This document shows positions 11,411-20,770 of a stretch of DNA of 64,000 nt, piece after piece. A program made the position numbers and the translations under genes. The notes under the pieces were generated by a model that saw only the letters and a program-made list of their open reading frames with translations, was not told the DNA's origin and did not search any database. Origin of the DNA: Diplonema papillatum (lineage: Eukaryota > Euglenozoa > Diplonemea > Diplonemida > Diplonemidae); contig JAPJBO010000320.1 in assembly GCA_030068145.1 (NCBI GenBank), positions 1-64,000 on the forward strand, in the 5' to 3' direction. The stretch's first letter is position 1. Every line of letters begins with the position of its first letter.

Positions 11411-12012
11411 CCGATTCTGATGACTACTCGAGGTCATGCGACGACATTCGATGGCCTCCCTAACATGTGATGTGTTCCACATATGTTCACATCGAAGTGT
11501 ACCATAAGCACCCTGATGATCATTTTAATGGCCATGTGTGCATTGTTTTCAAATCACGCATCCGCATCTGATGGCCGTGTCGAATTCGATGCCCTCAAGG
11601 ACTGTGGGACTACGTGTTCACATCTTTTCATGGGCCGGCTGTGCGCATTATAGATCCACGTCTCTTTTTCGTGGCAGACAGCTGCAACTGTCTTTGTCAA
11701 GAACAAACGTCATACACCGCCACAGCTACTAAGTTTCGGTACCAGCGATGCGCCGACAACAAAAAAAAACGAGAATTCCGTTGCGACCATTTTTTTGCCG
11801 ATTCCGTTTTGGAGCCGAGACTTCTTCTTCACCTTCGCCTTCGCGGCGTTGGGTTCGGTCTCCCGCAGCGCCGCCGGCTTCTTGACGTCCCGGCACCCGC
11901 ATTCGCACAGGGGCGCGGCCGCGGCGCGCCGCGGCTCGTTCTCCCTCTCCGAGATCGACGAGTTCCTCGTCGTGAGCTGCCGCGGCGGCGGCCATCGCGC
12001 AAGCCGCAAGTC
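11410..12012 (-). pseudogene. Tandem partial copy of the AlkB-like gene's 3' end and 3' flank
   Basis: A ~590-bp unit covering the last ~85 codons of the neighbouring dioxygenase gene plus ~330 bp of its 3' flank is repeated here, directly downstream of the intact gene. It keeps the ENEPRRAAAAPLCECGCRDV region and the KKKSRLQNGIGKK tail. The stop is changed: the frame runs on through MVATEF into 3' flank. It has no catalytic core, so it cannot encode an enzyme. Confidence 0.8.
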
Positions 12013-12389
12013 AAGGTCGTAAGGTCGTGTGACAACATTTGATGGCCTGGTGCTCAACCTGTGATGATGATACACATGTGTCACACATCGAAGTATACCA
12101 TAAGCACCCTGATGACCATTTCAATGGCCAGGTGCGCACTGTTTTCATCACGCATTCCGCATCTGATGGTTGTGTGTCTAATGCGCATGCCCTTAGGATG
12201 TGTTCACATAAGAAAATACCGTGATGCCATCTGATCATGGGCCGGCTGTGCGCATTATAGATCCGCGTCTCTTTTTCGTGGCAGACAGCTGCAATTTGTC
12301 AAGAACAAACGTCGTCCGCTGCAACAACAAAGTTTCCAGGACCAGGCGCTGCCTTGTCAGCACACAACGAAAGACAAGAAACCGTCCGA

Positions 12390-13247
12390 CTATTTTTTGC
12401 CGATTCCGTTTTGGAGCCGGGACTTCTTCTTCGCCTTCCCCTTCGCGGCGTTGGGTTCGGTCTCCCGCAGCGCCGCCGGCTTCTTGACGTCCCGGCACCC
12501 GCATTCGCACAGGGGCGCGGCCACGGCGCGCCGCGGCTCGTTCTCCCTCTCCGAGACCGACGAGTTCCTCGTCGTGAGCTGCCGACGGCGGCCCCAAGCG
12601 ATGATGGACACCCGCAGCGAGTCCTGCGGGCCGCCTTTGGGGATTCCGTGCTGGAAGAGCTTGTTCGCGACCGACGAAAACGCGAAGACGTCCCCGCTTT
12701 TCTGCGGAAACCCGAACTTCAAGCCCGAGTCCACGTGCTGGAACTCCAGCGCGCGGGTGCATCCCAGGGAAAGCCCCATGGTGAAGTCCTCGCGGTTGCC
12801 GGCACCCTTGTGGAAAGCGTGGCTGTCGTGGTGCATGGGCTTCCAGTCGGACCCGTCTCTGTACACGTTGAGGCGGGTTGCAAACGCGTCGCAGTCGAAG
12901 TGCTTCTCGAGCTTTTTCACCAGCGCTCGGAACGACGGCGAAAACGTGGGGTCTTCGTGCTTCAAATGCTTGCTCCACGCCACCAGCCCTGTGTCCTCTA
13001 AGCTCTCAACCTCTCTGCCCTCCGTCTGCTTGACGTGTTCTTTGAGCTCTGCGATGATACCCGCGATCCCGCCTTTCGCGTCCGCCGCGTCCAACCACGC
13101 CGGGAGGTAGATCGCGCTGCCTTGGATGGCATCCTTGCAGGAAGCAAGGATCGTGCTCTCCGTACGCGCCCGCTCGCTCTTCAACACGTCGGCAGCGTAC
13201 TGCCCCACTTGGTTGGGCGGGTCGTGAGCCACAGGTGAGGTGGCCAT
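12390..13247 (-). CDS. AlkB-like 2-oxoglutarate/Fe(II) dioxygenase
   Basis: 285 aa from the ATG at 13247 (a further in-frame ATG lies at 13313). The double-stranded beta-helix is clear: RLNVYRDGSDW leads into the HxD motif at about 139-141 (MHHDSHAF). The distal metal-binding His is at about 200 (FQHGIPK), and the 2-oxoglutarate-binding Arg is at about 212 (LRVSIIAWGR). Family knowledge: such enzymes oxidatively demethylate nucleic acids or proteins; the substrate here is unknown. The C-terminal ~65 residues carry a Cys cluster (CECGC) and a Lys-rich tail that could bind nucleic acid (inference). The sequence CACAG just before the chosen ATG is a plausible splice or trans-splice acceptor. The 3' end is tandemly copied downstream. 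Confidence 0.85.
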   Translation of the reverse strand: MATSPVAHDPPNQVGQYAADVLKSERARTESTILASCKDAIQGSAIYLPAWLDAADAKGGIAGIIAELKEHVKQTEGREVESLEDTGLVAWSKHLKHEDPTFSPSFRALVKKLEKHFDCDAFATRLNVYRDGSDWKPMHHDSHAFHKGAGNREDFTMGLSLGCTRALEFQHVDSGLKFGFPQKSGDVFAFSSVANKLFQHGIPKGGPQDSLRVSIIAWGRRRQLTTRNSSVSERENEPRRAVAAPLCECGCRDVKKPAALRETEPNAAKGKAKKKSRLQNGIGKK

Positions 13248-13805
13248 CCGATCGCTGTGCCCCCCTTTTCCCCCCTCACTCCGCCCTGCCTGCCTTGCAC
13301 TCTTTTCGTGCATTTTGACAGGTCTGCGCTGCCGGTAACCGCCAGTAACCGGCAGGTAGACTGCTACTACGGTACCAACGCATCGAAAGTCGATAAGGAG
13401 GTGACAGAAAATTCGGATAATTGGTAACTTCTGGCGGCCAAGCGCTCACAGCGACGTTGCTTTTTTGATCCTTCGATGTCGGCTCTTGCTAACCTAGACA
13501 AGCAGAATTGTCTAAAAGGTTGGATTGTTCACCCGCTAACGAGAGCTGGGTACAGACCGTCGTGAGACAGGTTGGTTTTACCCTACTGATGGAGAGACCA
13601 CAGGTCAGCAAGTTGTCGATGTGGTTCATCCGTTTCGGTCGTCTGCCGGCGTGTGAAGAAAGGAAGAGCCGCCATGGTGAAGCGGTGGGAAAATCCAGCT
13701 TTTTGCGACGCCAAGGTGCAGGCAAACAAAAAAGGGCACCTTTCCGCATTTTCTCGGTAGAGGATAGGTCGTTTTGAACTTTTGTGTTGCGAGTGTGTGC
13801 TTTGT

Positions 13806-14055
13806 GTTTCCGACGATGCGCTTCAGTCCGTTTGTCTTTCATTCCGGTTTGACTAAAATATCTGCACGGTGAGCGGCAGCTGGATCCGACCGGGGGGCAC
13901 TTCATTTAGTGGAAATTCCTTCAACATGTGTTTCCGACGATGAACTTCGGTCCGTTTGTCTTTCATTTCGGTTTGACTAAAAATATCTGCACGGTGGGCG
14001 GCAGCTGGATCCGACCGGGGGCACTTCTTTTAGTGGAAATTCCTTCAACAAGGCC
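13806..14055. repeat. Tandem ~122-bp direct repeat, two copies
   Basis: Two adjacent copies of a unit running from GTGTTTCCGACGATG to GTGGAAATTCCTTCAACA, starting near 13806 and 13928 with a few substitutions. Nothing else is recognised between 13250 and 14190. Confidence 0.75.
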
Positions 14056-14227
14056 TTCGCATTTCACAACCTCAGGCTTTTCGCAGATAATAGGAATGTT
14101 GTGCTGTTCCTGACAACCAATCATGTCACCTGCCCCCTTCTTTCATCTTTGCTCCGTCCTCAAGGGTAATTTGAGTTCCAAGCTCAATGGTAAAGGTTTG
14201 CAGAGGTTCGATCGACCTCACGTCCGT

Positions 14228-14325
14228 TCAACAGTGGTTCGGTAGTTACAGCACTTGGGATCCCTTCTGTCCTTTGTCGGGCAGCATCGTCGGGCATTTC
14301 CTTTCAAGCTGGCGCTTATGTAAAA
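14228..14325 (+). repeat. Dispersed repeat GGTTCGGTAGTTACAGCACT..., first of three
   Basis: About 95 bp ending in CATTTCCTTTCAAGCTGGCG. The other copies are at 18620-18715 and 63235-63320, same orientation, over 80% alike by eye. The two later copies share further upstream sequence (GATTTGTTCTTCGCTTACAC), which is absent here. Confidence 0.75.
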
Positions 14326-14476
14326 AAACGATGCGCACCCCAGGGGAATGGCAATGCAAACAGCAAGCAGGCGAAAGGAAGCGCACGGCCTTACATCTCT
14401 TGTTTGCTGTCCCTCCTTTTCACGTACATATGTGTGCATGGGTGTGTATGTATCGCATGACGCCCCGCAGCGCTCA

Positions 14477-14920
14477 CACTGTCGAAGCCCAAAGTGTCCA
14501 CCGACTGCTCAGTCACTGTCGAAGCCCAATGTGTCCACCGACTGCTCAGTCACTGTCGAAGCCCAATGTGTTCACCGACTGCTCAGTCACTGTCGAAGCC
14601 CAATGTGTTCACCGACTGCTCAGTCACTGTCGAAGCCCAATGTGTTCACCGACTGCTCAGTCACTGTCGAAGCCCAATGTGTCCACCGACTGCTCAGTCA
14701 CTGTCGAAGCCCAAAGTGTCCACCGACTGCTCAGTCACTGTCGAAGCCCAATGTGTCCACCGACTGCTCAGTCACTGTCGAAGCCCAATGTGTCCACCGA
14801 CTGCTCAGTCACTGTCGAAGCCCAATGTGTCCACCGACTGCTCAGTCACTGTCGAAGCCCAATGTGTTCACCGACTGCTCAGTCACTGTCGAAGCCCAAT
14901 GTGTTCACCGACTGCTCAGT
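14477..14920. repeat. 37-bp minisatellite, 12 copies, continuous with the end of the adjacent gene
   Basis: The unit begins CACTGTCGAAGCCCAATGTG and repeats exactly every 37 bp from 14477. The thirteenth, partial unit is the last codons and TGA of the neighbouring minus-strand gene (…DFDSD stop). Because 37 is 1 mod 3 and no unit contains a plus-strand stop, all three plus frames stay open; these are artefacts of the repeat. Confidence 0.9.
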
Positions 14921-15818
14921 CACTGTCGAAGTCAGATGTATTGGCTATTTCCCTGAGCACCGCGTCAACCTCATCTTCGCCCACAGGCACGTCGCCGCCC
15001 GCCGACGTAGAGAGGTCGATGCCGCACACCCGGCCGACTTCCGCCAGCTCCGCTTTGGACAACGGCAGCCGCTTGCTGCTGCCGGCCGCCGCCTTCGCCC
15101 GCCGCCGCACCCTCTTCTCCTCCAGCGCCGCCGCTCGCAGCCGGGCCGCAACTTCCGGGTCGGAGCCGGCGTCTGACCCGTCGGATGCGGACGACGACGA
15201 TGAAGACGGAGTACCGGTGTCTCCGCCGGAGGAAGAAGGGCCCGCCTTCCGCTGGTTCCGTCGGGATGGTCCGGGCTGCCTTGAAAGCTCCGGACTCCCG
15301 TCCGAGCGTGCGTCGGCTGCGACGGCGGCGAGGACTTCGTCGACGGCTCCGTTTTTCGGCGGCCCGGCCCCAGCGCCGGTCGCCGGCTGCTGCGCTTGCA
15401 GACGCGCCTGCAGACGTTCGGCGTCCTTCTGTTCCCTTTGCCGCTCGGTTGCTCTTTGTCTGCGGTCCAACGCTTCAGAGCTTTGGATCTCGCCCAAGAG
15501 GTCGTTGACCTCTTCATACTGCGTCCGTTTCTTCACCGGCTCCCGCCTCAGGGCGGCGGCGCTGGATTCCGCACCGCCTTGTCCCGAAATCCTCGGGTCG
15601 CTCGGCGCCGCGTGCCCGCCCCGCAGCTGCGCCAGCCGCAGCCACAGGTCGTCGTCGGTGCCCTTCTTCGGACGCAGCCCGCGGAGCTCGTTCACCCGCT
15701 TGCACAGCTGCTCGTCGCCGCAGCCGTCGCCGTTGCCCGGCTCGTACCTTTCCTTCGGTATCGGTTCCTTCAGCCGCCGGAGGCGTTCTTCCAGCGCCGC
15801 CACGTCGGCGTTGGGCAT
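14916..15818 (-). CDS. Coiled-coil/acidic protein with three L..RL..L boxes (ANCHR/ZFYVE19-like?)
   Basis: 300 aa from the ATG at 15818 (MPNADVAAL). Three short boxes, LEERLRRLKE at about 9, LCKRVNELRG at about 38 and LWLRLAQLRG at about 57, resemble the MIT-interacting boxes of ZFYVE19/ANCHR-type abscission regulators, but no FYVE zinc finger is present. A Glu/Arg/Gln-rich helix (about 115-155), a Ser/Asp stretch and a basic segment KRVRRRAKA precede an acidic C-terminus, DFDSD. The frame is open to 15905, so the start is uncertain; a CCCAG and TG-rich DNA lie just upstream. The function is tentative, but GC-rich codon use and length support a real gene. Confidence 0.65.
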   Translation of the reverse strand: MPNADVAALEERLRRLKEPIPKERYEPGNGDGCGDEQLCKRVNELRGLRPKKGTDDDLWLRLAQLRGGHAAPSDPRISGQGGAESSAAALRREPVKKRTQYEEVNDLLGEIQSSEALDRRQRATERQREQKDAERLQARLQAQQPATGAGAGPPKNGAVDEVLAAVAADARSDGSPELSRQPGPSRRNQRKAGPSSSGGDTGTPSSSSSSASDGSDAGSDPEVAARLRAAALEEKRVRRRAKAAAGSSKRLPLSKAELAEVGRVCGIDLSTSAGGDVPVGEDEVDAVLREIANTSDFDSD

Positions 15819-15854
15819 GGGCACAGTGGGGTTTTTGGGTTGCCCTGGGTGTAG

Positions 15855-16050
15855 TCGTGTGTTAAAGCTCAGTTGTGGGTAATCCCTGCGCGGAATAGAG
15901 CCCATTGTGTGTGTGTGTGTGTGTGTGCATGTTAGATCTCAGTTGTGGGTAATCCCTGCGCGGAATAGAGCCCATTGTTGTGTGTGTGTGCATGTTAGAT
16001 CTCAGTTGTGGGTAATCCCTGCGCGGAATATAGCCCATTGTGATCGTGCG
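15855..16050. repeat. Three ~60-65-bp repeats with TG runs upstream of the L..RL..L gene
   Basis: The sequence CTCAGTTGTGGGTAATCCCT followed by GCGCGGAATAGAGCCCATTG occurs three times (about 15870, 15938 and 16000), separated by TG runs and GCATGTTAGAT. A degenerate match to the gene start context lies further upstream at 16870-16915. Confidence 0.75.
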
Positions 16051-16082
16051 TGTGTGTGCTGCGAACCCAGTATAACACGGTG

Positions 16083-16830
16083 CCTCCCCCCCCCAGGCAT
16101 CTTGTTAAGAACCATCCATCCATCATACGGCCCGGCTGGCCGCTACCCCCCCCCCACCCCCTCCCCCCCCCCCCCCAGGCATCTTGTTAAGAACCATCCA
16201 TCCATCCATCAGCCGGCTGACCCCCCCCCCCCCCCTCAGGCTATTTTCACTGTGGAGGGGGGAGACGCTACCTGTCACACTCTAAGGTGGTCACCACGGT
16301 GGGCGGTCAGAAAAAAAAAATTTTTTTTTTGCCCCAAATACCCCAAATACCACACTTTGGAAAATTTTTGTGGGCCCACTTTTGGCAGGAATTTTGACCA
16401 TTTCACCTTAGAGAATTTGACCACCCAGCCTCCAAGGCAACTGCACTGTAGAGGGGGGGGGGAGGGGGGGGGGTCTGGTTTATCCGGCCATCCGGCCAAA
16501 GTGGCTGATCCTTAACAAGAGCGCTGCCCCCCCCCCCCCCCCTCAGGCTATTTTCACTGTGGAGGGGGGAGACGCTACCTGTCACACTCTAAGGTGGTCA
16601 CCACGGTGGGCGGTCAGAAAAAAAAATTTTTTTTTTGCCCCAAATACCCCAAATACCACACTTTGGAAAATTTTTGTGGGCCCACTTTTGGCAGGGAATT
16701 TTGACCATTTCACCTTAGAGAATTTGACCACCCAGCCTCCAAGGCAACTGCACTGTAGAGGGGGGTCTGGTTTATCCGGCCATCCGGCCAAAGTGGCTGA
16801 TCCTTAACAAGAGCGCTGTCCCCCCCCCCC
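16083..16830. repeat. Poly-C tracts and a tandem ~300-bp duplication
   Basis: Runs of 8-18 C (16086, 16148, 16167, 16222, 16528, 16820) punctuate two near-identical ~280-bp blocks (about 16245-16515 and 16545-16805). Each block starts CAGGCTATTTTCACTGTGGA and contains an A-T run hairpin followed by CCCCAAATACCCCAAATACC. No coding function seen. Confidence 0.8.
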
Positions 16831-16952
16831 TCCACGGCGATACGGCCACACTTGTGTGGAATGTGCAATGCGTTGGACACGGGCAGTGTGGGGGTTTTGG
16901 TTTGCCCTGGATGAAATACCACGAGTTTACTTGTGCGAATGTGTGATTGTGC

Positions 16953-17171
<219 letters not shown>

Positions 17172-17930
17172 GCAAACCCAGTTAAACATGTTCACGGCAG
17201 TACGACCACACTTGTATGTGTGGGTGCGTGGGAGAAAGGGAGACAGAGGAGTTACCATGACCAATATCTCTGAGGAGTGTCCAGTCTTCTAGTTTTTGGA
17301 TACTTGGTTGTTCAGGGAATTACTTCCCGTGGTGATCATGTCTATGAAAAGGTAGCCAAATGCTCTACTGCCTCTGCCATGCGTTTACCGGACGAGTGGT
17401 CCCGTTCTCACCGCCTGACCTCGCAGTAGCCATCTTTTCTCGCTCTCTAAGGAGAGGACACTGTCTACTCTGGATTTTACTCTGCACTCTGCAAGACCGG
17501 CGCAGGTTTGCCGACTGGCCCCCGGCAAAATGTGCTTCGTACCCGGAGACCCAGCCAAAAAACCCGAAGAAAATTGCACACCGTGAACACACTTTCTTTC
17601 ACCAAAAAAAAAAATGGTTTTTTACCGGTGAAGCACTTTTTTCCCCTCCTACAGCTGTACAGGTGGATAATAAAATGGCCATTTTGTACCAGCAGGGACA
17701 AAAAGTCTCCGCAGCAGGCACAACTGAGGAACCGAACCGGGCCGCGAACGAGGCGACGAAGGGGGGCGCGCAAAGAAGGCCAAACCCAACGCCTGACTCC
17801 GTGGCGGCACACCTCCCCTTCCTCTCCGCCAAGTTTACTTTCTACATCATCCCATCAGCGCGGGCCTTTGCCCGCGCATCAACACCCACGCCAGCTCGTC
17901 TCACACTCTTCAGGAAGCGGCGATCAACTC
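17172..17930. other. Intergenic, nothing recognised
   Basis: No exon or tandem structure is supported. Bases 17172-17290 resemble 6560-6670 (AACACACTTGTGTGTGAG and GACAGTATCTCCGAGGAG words), so part is dispersed repeat. Confidence 0.4.
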
Positions 17931-17936
17931 CAGAGG

Positions 17937-18300
17937 CCCAGCGCATGCGCGCAGGGTTCTTGGCTCGCTGGAGAAGGAGCCCACCGGGGAAACCGAGTTT
18001 TCGGCGGACCTGCGGCGGGTGAAGGCCCCCGGCGAGGGCGCGGCGCCCGTGGCGCACCTGGCGGTGCTGTTCGAAGCCGAGGGCTACCTGCAGGCCGCCC
18101 TGCGCCTGCTGCGCGGTGCGCTGCTGCGCGACGACCGCCCCGCCGCGGAGGGGATCTTCGCAACTTCCGCCGCCTGAAGCCGGTCCGTGCCACGTGGACC
18201 TCCTGGAGGAGATGCTACAGGACCTGGGTATCCGGGGAGCCGACACCCTGCTGCGCCACCGAACGGGCTGCCCTATGTCCGGGACGAGGACATCTACTGA
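17937..18300 (+). pseudogene. Decayed plus-strand coding fragment with frameshifts
   Basis: GC-rich, protein-like sequence lies on the plus strand but in three successive frames. After GCGCGCAG comes a frame reading VAHLAVLFEAEGYLQAALRL, which hits a TGA at about 18175. A second frame reads HVDLLEEMLQDLGIRGADTL. A third ends PNGLPYVRDEDIY stop at 18300. The pieces look like one helical (TPR-like?) C-terminus broken by small indels. Unannotated introns could also explain the frame changes, but no good GT-AG pair is visible. I do not recognise the family. Confidence 0.45.
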
Positions 18301-18529
18301 CGTAGGAGTACGTACGACCCCGGCAGTGGCGACGCAAGTCCCGGGCCGGCTGGCTGGAGTGAAAAGAGATGGCGAAAAGGATAAAGCAGTCGTTTCGATT
18401 CAATATTGACAAAGCAGTCGTTTCGATTCAATATCCTGGTACCTACCCGGTCATTCTCGTCTAAACTTACGTATGAGACGAGTTGAGCTTTAGTTGAGAC
18501 CACTGCCCCACTGCATCCCCTTTTTTGAT

Positions 18530-18720
18530 TTGTTCTTCGCTTACACCACCGTGTTGATGTTTTCTCACTCAGGACGTTGACCTGTTGTGCTTTGTCGTGT
18601 AGGGGTGGCTTCACGTCTGTCCAACACGTGGTTCGGTAGCTACAGCACTTGGGATGCCTTCTGTTCTTTGTCGGGCGTAGCGTCGAGCATTTCCTTTCAA
18701 GCTGGCGCTAATGAAAAAGA
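18530..18720 (+). repeat. Dispersed repeat, second copy
   Basis: Matches 63117-63325 along its length (GATTTGTTCTTCGCTTACAC, CTCACTCAGGAC, TTTGTCGTGTAGGGGT, GGTTCGGTAG) and 14228-14325 over the last part. Confidence 0.75.
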
Positions 18721-18870
18721 AGAAGGAACGCAAGATGTAGACCATCGCGTGACAGCAGGGGCAAGAGAGAGCGTAGAGCAAGTCTCGCGTCGCGAATGGG
18801 GCGGCCCCGGGGGATGCGGCGTTAAGGGGTAGGTAGGAACACACGGAGGCTTTCCCCCCCCTCCCTTGCA

Positions 18871-19280
18871 GCAGCCAGAGCCTTGCCACGCTGGAGGGGG
18901 GGCGTACCGCCACGTATGTCACTCACAAGTACGTGGTGCAACCGAGTCTGCACAGAATTGGGTTGAGCAATGCCAATGCAGCCAGAGCCTTGTCACGCTG
19001 GAGGAGGGACGTACCGCCAAGTATTTCACTCACAAGTACATGGTGCAACCGAGTCTGCAGATCATTGGGATCAGCAATGCCGGTGCAGCCAGAGCCTTGT
19101 CACACTGGAGACCGCCGTGTATCTGCACAACTTGGGTTGAGCAATGCAAATGCAGCCAGAGCCTTGTCACGCTGGAGGGGGGACGTACCGCCGTGTATCT
19201 GCACAAACTTGGGTTGAGCAATGCCAATGCAGCCAGAGCCTTGTCACGCTGGAGGGGGACGTACCGCCATGTGTGTCACT
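18871..19280 (+). repeat. ~60-100-bp repeat CAGCCAGAGCCTTGTCACGC, five copies
   Basis: Copies near 18873, 18978, 19087, 19153 and 19229 share CAGCCAGAGCCTTGTCAC, a GGAGG run, CGTACCGCC and TTGGGTTGAGCAATGC. Some carry a GTACGTGGTGCAACCGAGTC insert. Non-coding by appearance. Confidence 0.8.
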
Positions 19281-19390
19281 CACAAGTACGTGGCGGAACC
19301 GAGTGCAACTCAGAAACATTGTACGCCACCGGTTAATGATGACCAACACGCCGTTGAGGCTTGTAAAATCAGAAACTCGCAGAGAGCTAG

Positions 19391-20765
19391 GCAGTACCGA
19401 TGCAATCGGACCATCCGCGCGGACAAGATCAGAAGCATGACAACCGTCAGGGCTAACGGCAGTTGGTACTGTCCGAGGGACGCCCGCGCAGAGTCGCCTT
19501 CGCTGCTGTTCCTGGCCGCAGCCGCTTCGGCGGCGGCCTTGCTGCTGCTCCCGCTTCGCGAGCGCGTCGGCCACCTGCAGCTTCAGCCCGGGGACCCTCT
19601 CCGCGATGATCCGGGTGCCGTCCAGGCCCTCGCGCTTCCTGTGGACCACGGCCAAGTGCTTGACACCCGACAACCACAGGAATCAGTGGGTTTTTCAATC
19701 AAGCCGGCTGGGAATTAGGTTATGCAGTACCGCGAACAAGTTCAGAAGCATGACAACCGTCAGGGCGAACGACAGTTGGTACTGTCCGAGGGAAGCCCGC
19801 ACAGAGCTAGCTTAGGCAGTACCGATGCAGCCGGAACATCCGCGCGAACAATATCATGACAACCGTCAGGGCGAGCGGCAGTTGGTACTGTCCGAGGGAC
19901 TCCCGCGCAGAGTCGCCTTCGCTGCTGTTCCTGGCCGCAGCCGCTTCGGCGGCGGCCTTGCTGCTGCTCCCGCTTCGCGAGCGCGTCGGCCACCTGCAGC
20001 TTCAGCCCGGGGACCCTCTCCGCGATGATCCGGGTGCCGTCCAGGCCCTCGCGCTTCCTGTGGACCACGGCCAAGTGCTTGACGCCCGACAACCACAGGA
20101 ATCAGTGGGTTTTTCAATCAAGCCGGCTGGGAATTAGGTTATGCAGTACCGCGAACAAGATCAGAAGCATGACAACCGTCAGGGCGAACGACAGTTGGTA
20201 CTGTCCGAGGGAAGCCCGCACAGAGCCAAACCGCACAGAGCTAGCTTAGGCAGTACCGATGCAATCGGAACATCCGCGCGAACAAGATCAGAAGCATGAC
20301 AACCGTCAGGGCGAGCGGCAGTTGGTACTGTCCGAGGGAAGCCCGCGCAGCCTTCGCTGCTGTTCCGGGCCGCAGCCGCCTCGTGCTGCTGCTGCCGCCG
20401 CTGCTCCCGCTTCGCGCGTCAGCTTCAGCCCGGGGACCCTCTCCGCGATGATCCGGGTGCAGTCCCTGCCGTCCGGGCCCTCGCGCTTCCTGTGGACCAC
20501 GGCCAAGTGCTTGACACCCGACAACCTCAGGAATCAGTGGGTTTTTCAATCAAGCCGGCTGGGAATTAGGTTATGCAGTACCGCGAACAAGATCAGAAGC
20601 ATGACAACCGTCAGGGCGAACGACAGTTGGTACTGTCCGAGGGAAGCCCGCACAGAGCCAAACCCGCACAGAGCTAGCTTAGGCAGTATCGATGCAGCCG
20701 GAACATCCGCGCTAACAAGATTCAGAAGGCGAACGACAAATGGAACTGTCCGAGGGAAGCCCGCA
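19391..20765 (-). pseudogene. Three tandem copies of the glycosyltransferase gene's 3' end
   Basis: Units of about 410-430 bp at 19391-19805, 19815-20245 and 20255-20680, followed by a short fragment to 20765. Each copies the final part of the adjacent gene: VKHLAVVH, RIIAERVPGLKLQV, ADALAKREQ and the membrane segment. In the first two copies a changed CAG/CGG run shifts the frame after KREQ, so the membrane segment is out of frame. The third has an internal deletion. Each unit also carries a second, shorter copy of the membrane-segment DNA. None contains the catalytic domain. Confidence 0.8.
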
Positions 20766-20770
20766 CAGAG

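Noticed and set aside
14477..14935. Regular 37-bp repeats resembling a CRISPR array, and three long plus-strand ORFs over them
   Set aside because: The units are directly adjacent with no spacers, the genome is eukaryotic, and all three frames are open only because 37 is not a multiple of three and the unit lacks stops.
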